64,000 nt of DNA, taken from Apostichopus japonicus (Eukaryota > Echinodermata > Holothuroidea > Aspidochirotida > Stichopodidae). Under the pieces are notes generated by a model. The model did no database searches. It was not told the DNA's origin and saw only the letters and a program-made list of their open reading frames with translations. Location: the NCBI RefSeq assembly GCF_037975245.1, contig NC_092565.1, positions 18,577,999 to 18,641,998 of the forward strand. The letters are read 5' to 3'. Made by a program: the position numbers and the translations under genes. Each line of letters opens with the position of its first letter. Position 1 is the first letter of the stretch. Positions 63,568-64,000 of this stretch are shown here, in pieces.

Positions 63568-63930
63568 CAAGGGCGTAGGAACCGGGGGGGCTGGGGGGGG
63601 CGCCAGCCCCCCAGTGAAAAATACGGGGGGCGGAAGTATCATTCCGCCCCCCCGCTCAGCAAGTCAGAAAACCCCTTTTTCATTTCCAAGTCAGAAAAAA
63701 TCTCATTTGGAGCACCAAATTGCATCTAAGGCCAGGTGAAAATGCAAAATTATTTACAAAATGGAGTGGGTGTTGAAGTGTGCTATATTGCACCAAATTG
63801 CATCTGAGGCCACCTGGAAATGCAAAAAAAATCCAAAGGGGAGGGGGACACCCCCTCCCCTTAGACCCCTCCCCCAGGCCGGCCATCAGTCTTCAGCCCC
63901 CCCACTCAAAAGTACCTTCCTACGCCACTG
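63568..63930. mobile_element. hAT-like MITE, family E
   Basis: Left end CAAGGGCGTAGGAACC, right end CCTTCCTACGCCACTG, with the perfect 8-bp duplication TACGGGAC (63560-63567 and 63931-63938). 363 bp. Contains two near-repeats of CACCAAATTGCATCT and the CCCCTTAGACCCCTCCCCC block found in other elements of the window. Confidence 0.85.
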
Positions 63931-64000
63931 TACGGGACTATATCGTAAAGTAAAACACATACTGTAGTACTTGCGTAGAGTCACTTTCTAACCATCCCCA

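Noticed and set aside
63400-63967. Several frames of 68-109 codons
   Set aside because: Run through the family E MITE and its G/C tracts.

Overview
This window looks like nuclear DNA from an animal, most probably a marine invertebrate deuterostome; an echinoderm such as a sea cucumber is my best guess. The signs are AT-rich non-coding DNA, one intron-rich gene with canonical GT/AG splice sites, many short non-autonomous DNA transposons, microsatellites, a satellite array, and clusters of TAGGCCTA-like motifs. The taxon is an inference; no marker gene fixes it. I see no tRNA, rRNA, CRISPR array or bacterial operon.

One multi-exon gene fills the middle of the window on the minus strand. It runs from a coding start at 48690 down to at least 22612, and probably to a stop codon at 19043. 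Eight exons join without breaking the reading frame, including one phase-1 junction and one split codon: 47202-48690, 45967-46151, 44619-45620, 38222-38447, 32149-32267, 29514-29702, 26845-27288 and 22612-23184. They encode about 1409 residues, and a ninth candidate exon (19043-19234) would bring this to 1472. The protein has ankyrin repeats near the N-terminus, a long basic Ser/Arg/Lys-rich middle with a small Cys/His cluster, a helical region that resembles a RasGEF N-terminal (REM) module, and a FERM F2-like lobe. The candidate last exon could start a FERM F3 lobe. I cannot name the gene; this domain combination is the most novel coding feature here.

Region by region: 1-19 kb holds no host gene I can support. 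It contains four hAT-like MITEs with 8-bp target-site duplications, a dead Tigger/pogo-type transposase (about 2.04-2.64 kb), and a very regular 207-bp tandem satellite of ten copies (4.69-6.85 kb). The gene occupies 19-48.7 kb. Its introns carry a 21-bp minisatellite open in several frames, two TTAA-flanked MITEs in opposite orientation, a LINE 3' fragment, a tandem duplication that copied an exon's 3' splice site, a GGATGTGC-type element, a foldback element of about 244 bp, and a hAT-like insertion 33 bp past the exon 3 donor. From 48.7 to 64 kb lies the upstream flank: AT-rich, with TA microsatellites, two more hAT-like elements and a 222-bp element with 26-bp inverted ends.

Most of the structure in this window comes from mobile elements and tandem repeats. 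The coding content is the single large gene.
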